This document shows, one piece after another, positions 63,963 through 64,000 of a DNA stretch of 64,000 bases. The stretch's first letter is position 1; each line of letters starts with the position of its first letter. Below the pieces are notes generated by a model that saw only the letters and a program-made list of their open reading frames with translations, was not told the origin of the DNA and ran no database searches. The DNA comes from Strongylocentrotus purpuratus (taxonomy: Eukaryota > Echinodermata > Echinoidea > Camarodonta > Strongylocentrotidae), in the NCBI RefSeq assembly GCF_000002235.5, contig NW_022145604.1:28307291-28371290 (forward strand), given 5' to 3'. The translations under genes were made by a program, and so were the position numbers.

Positions 63963-64000
63963 TCTATGGTTTTCTTTGAAGGCGAGGATGTGAGGCACCC

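Overview
The window looks like animal nuclear DNA, most probably from an echinoderm such as a sea urchin. The reasons are one very large intron-rich gene for an extracellular modular protein (HYR, GCC2/GCC3, EGF, pentraxin, thrombospondin-1 and sushi modules), tRNA-headed SINEs, CR1/Jockey-like LINEs, Penelope-like elements, and dense miniature transposons and minisatellites. The species call is an inference. No prokaryotic operon, CRISPR array or rRNA gene is visible.

Main gene (+ strand, 7327 to beyond 61515). I could join 31 coding exons by splice sites and reading phase, about 5.86 kb of coding sequence or roughly 1,950 residues, and the gene runs off the right edge. The order is: signal peptide; a 19-codon exon encoding seven Arg, Ser, seven Pro; the first half of a HYR domain; a SEA-like module; three GCC2/GCC3 cysteine-rich modules on exons of exactly 162 nt; 21 EGF-like modules; a pentraxin/laminin-G fold on three exons; two EGF modules; a TSP1 module; a sushi (CCP) module; a second SEA-like region on three exons; four more GCC2/GCC3 modules; and another EGF module. 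Most introns are phase 1, as expected for shuffled extracellular modules. The architecture recalls the SVEP1/polydom-like proteins, but it is not a copy of vertebrate SVEP1: no VWA domain and only one sushi repeat are seen here.

Layout. 1-7326 is intergenic or upstream repeat DNA: an inverted-repeat composite around a 750-bp all-purine minisatellite, a CR1 remnant, a foldback element and a palindromic MITE. 7327-10209 holds exons 1-3. 10210-13540 is degenerate minisatellites. 13540-23031 is a tandem array of about 16 units of about 603 bp, each carrying a minus-strand tRNA-like SINE head, arranged as a six-unit higher-order repeat of 3,611 bp, ending in a 500-N gap (23032-23531). 23618-61515 holds exons 4-31 with introns full of mobile DNA: at least six elements flanked by TTAA, a 3.54-kb Harbinger-like element with TTA duplications, an 880-bp palindrome, two Penelope-like fragments and several tandem repeats. 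62092-62391 is a 300-bp inverted-repeat element with a perfect 6-bp target duplication, and 62971-63962 is the 3' end of a non-LTR retrotransposon.

Problems in the gene model. The second half of the HYR domain is not found; it may lie in the N gap. Exon 4 needs two compensating 1-nt frame corrections. The sequence beside the gap carries many scattered single-base losses, so assembly error is the simplest explanation for both.
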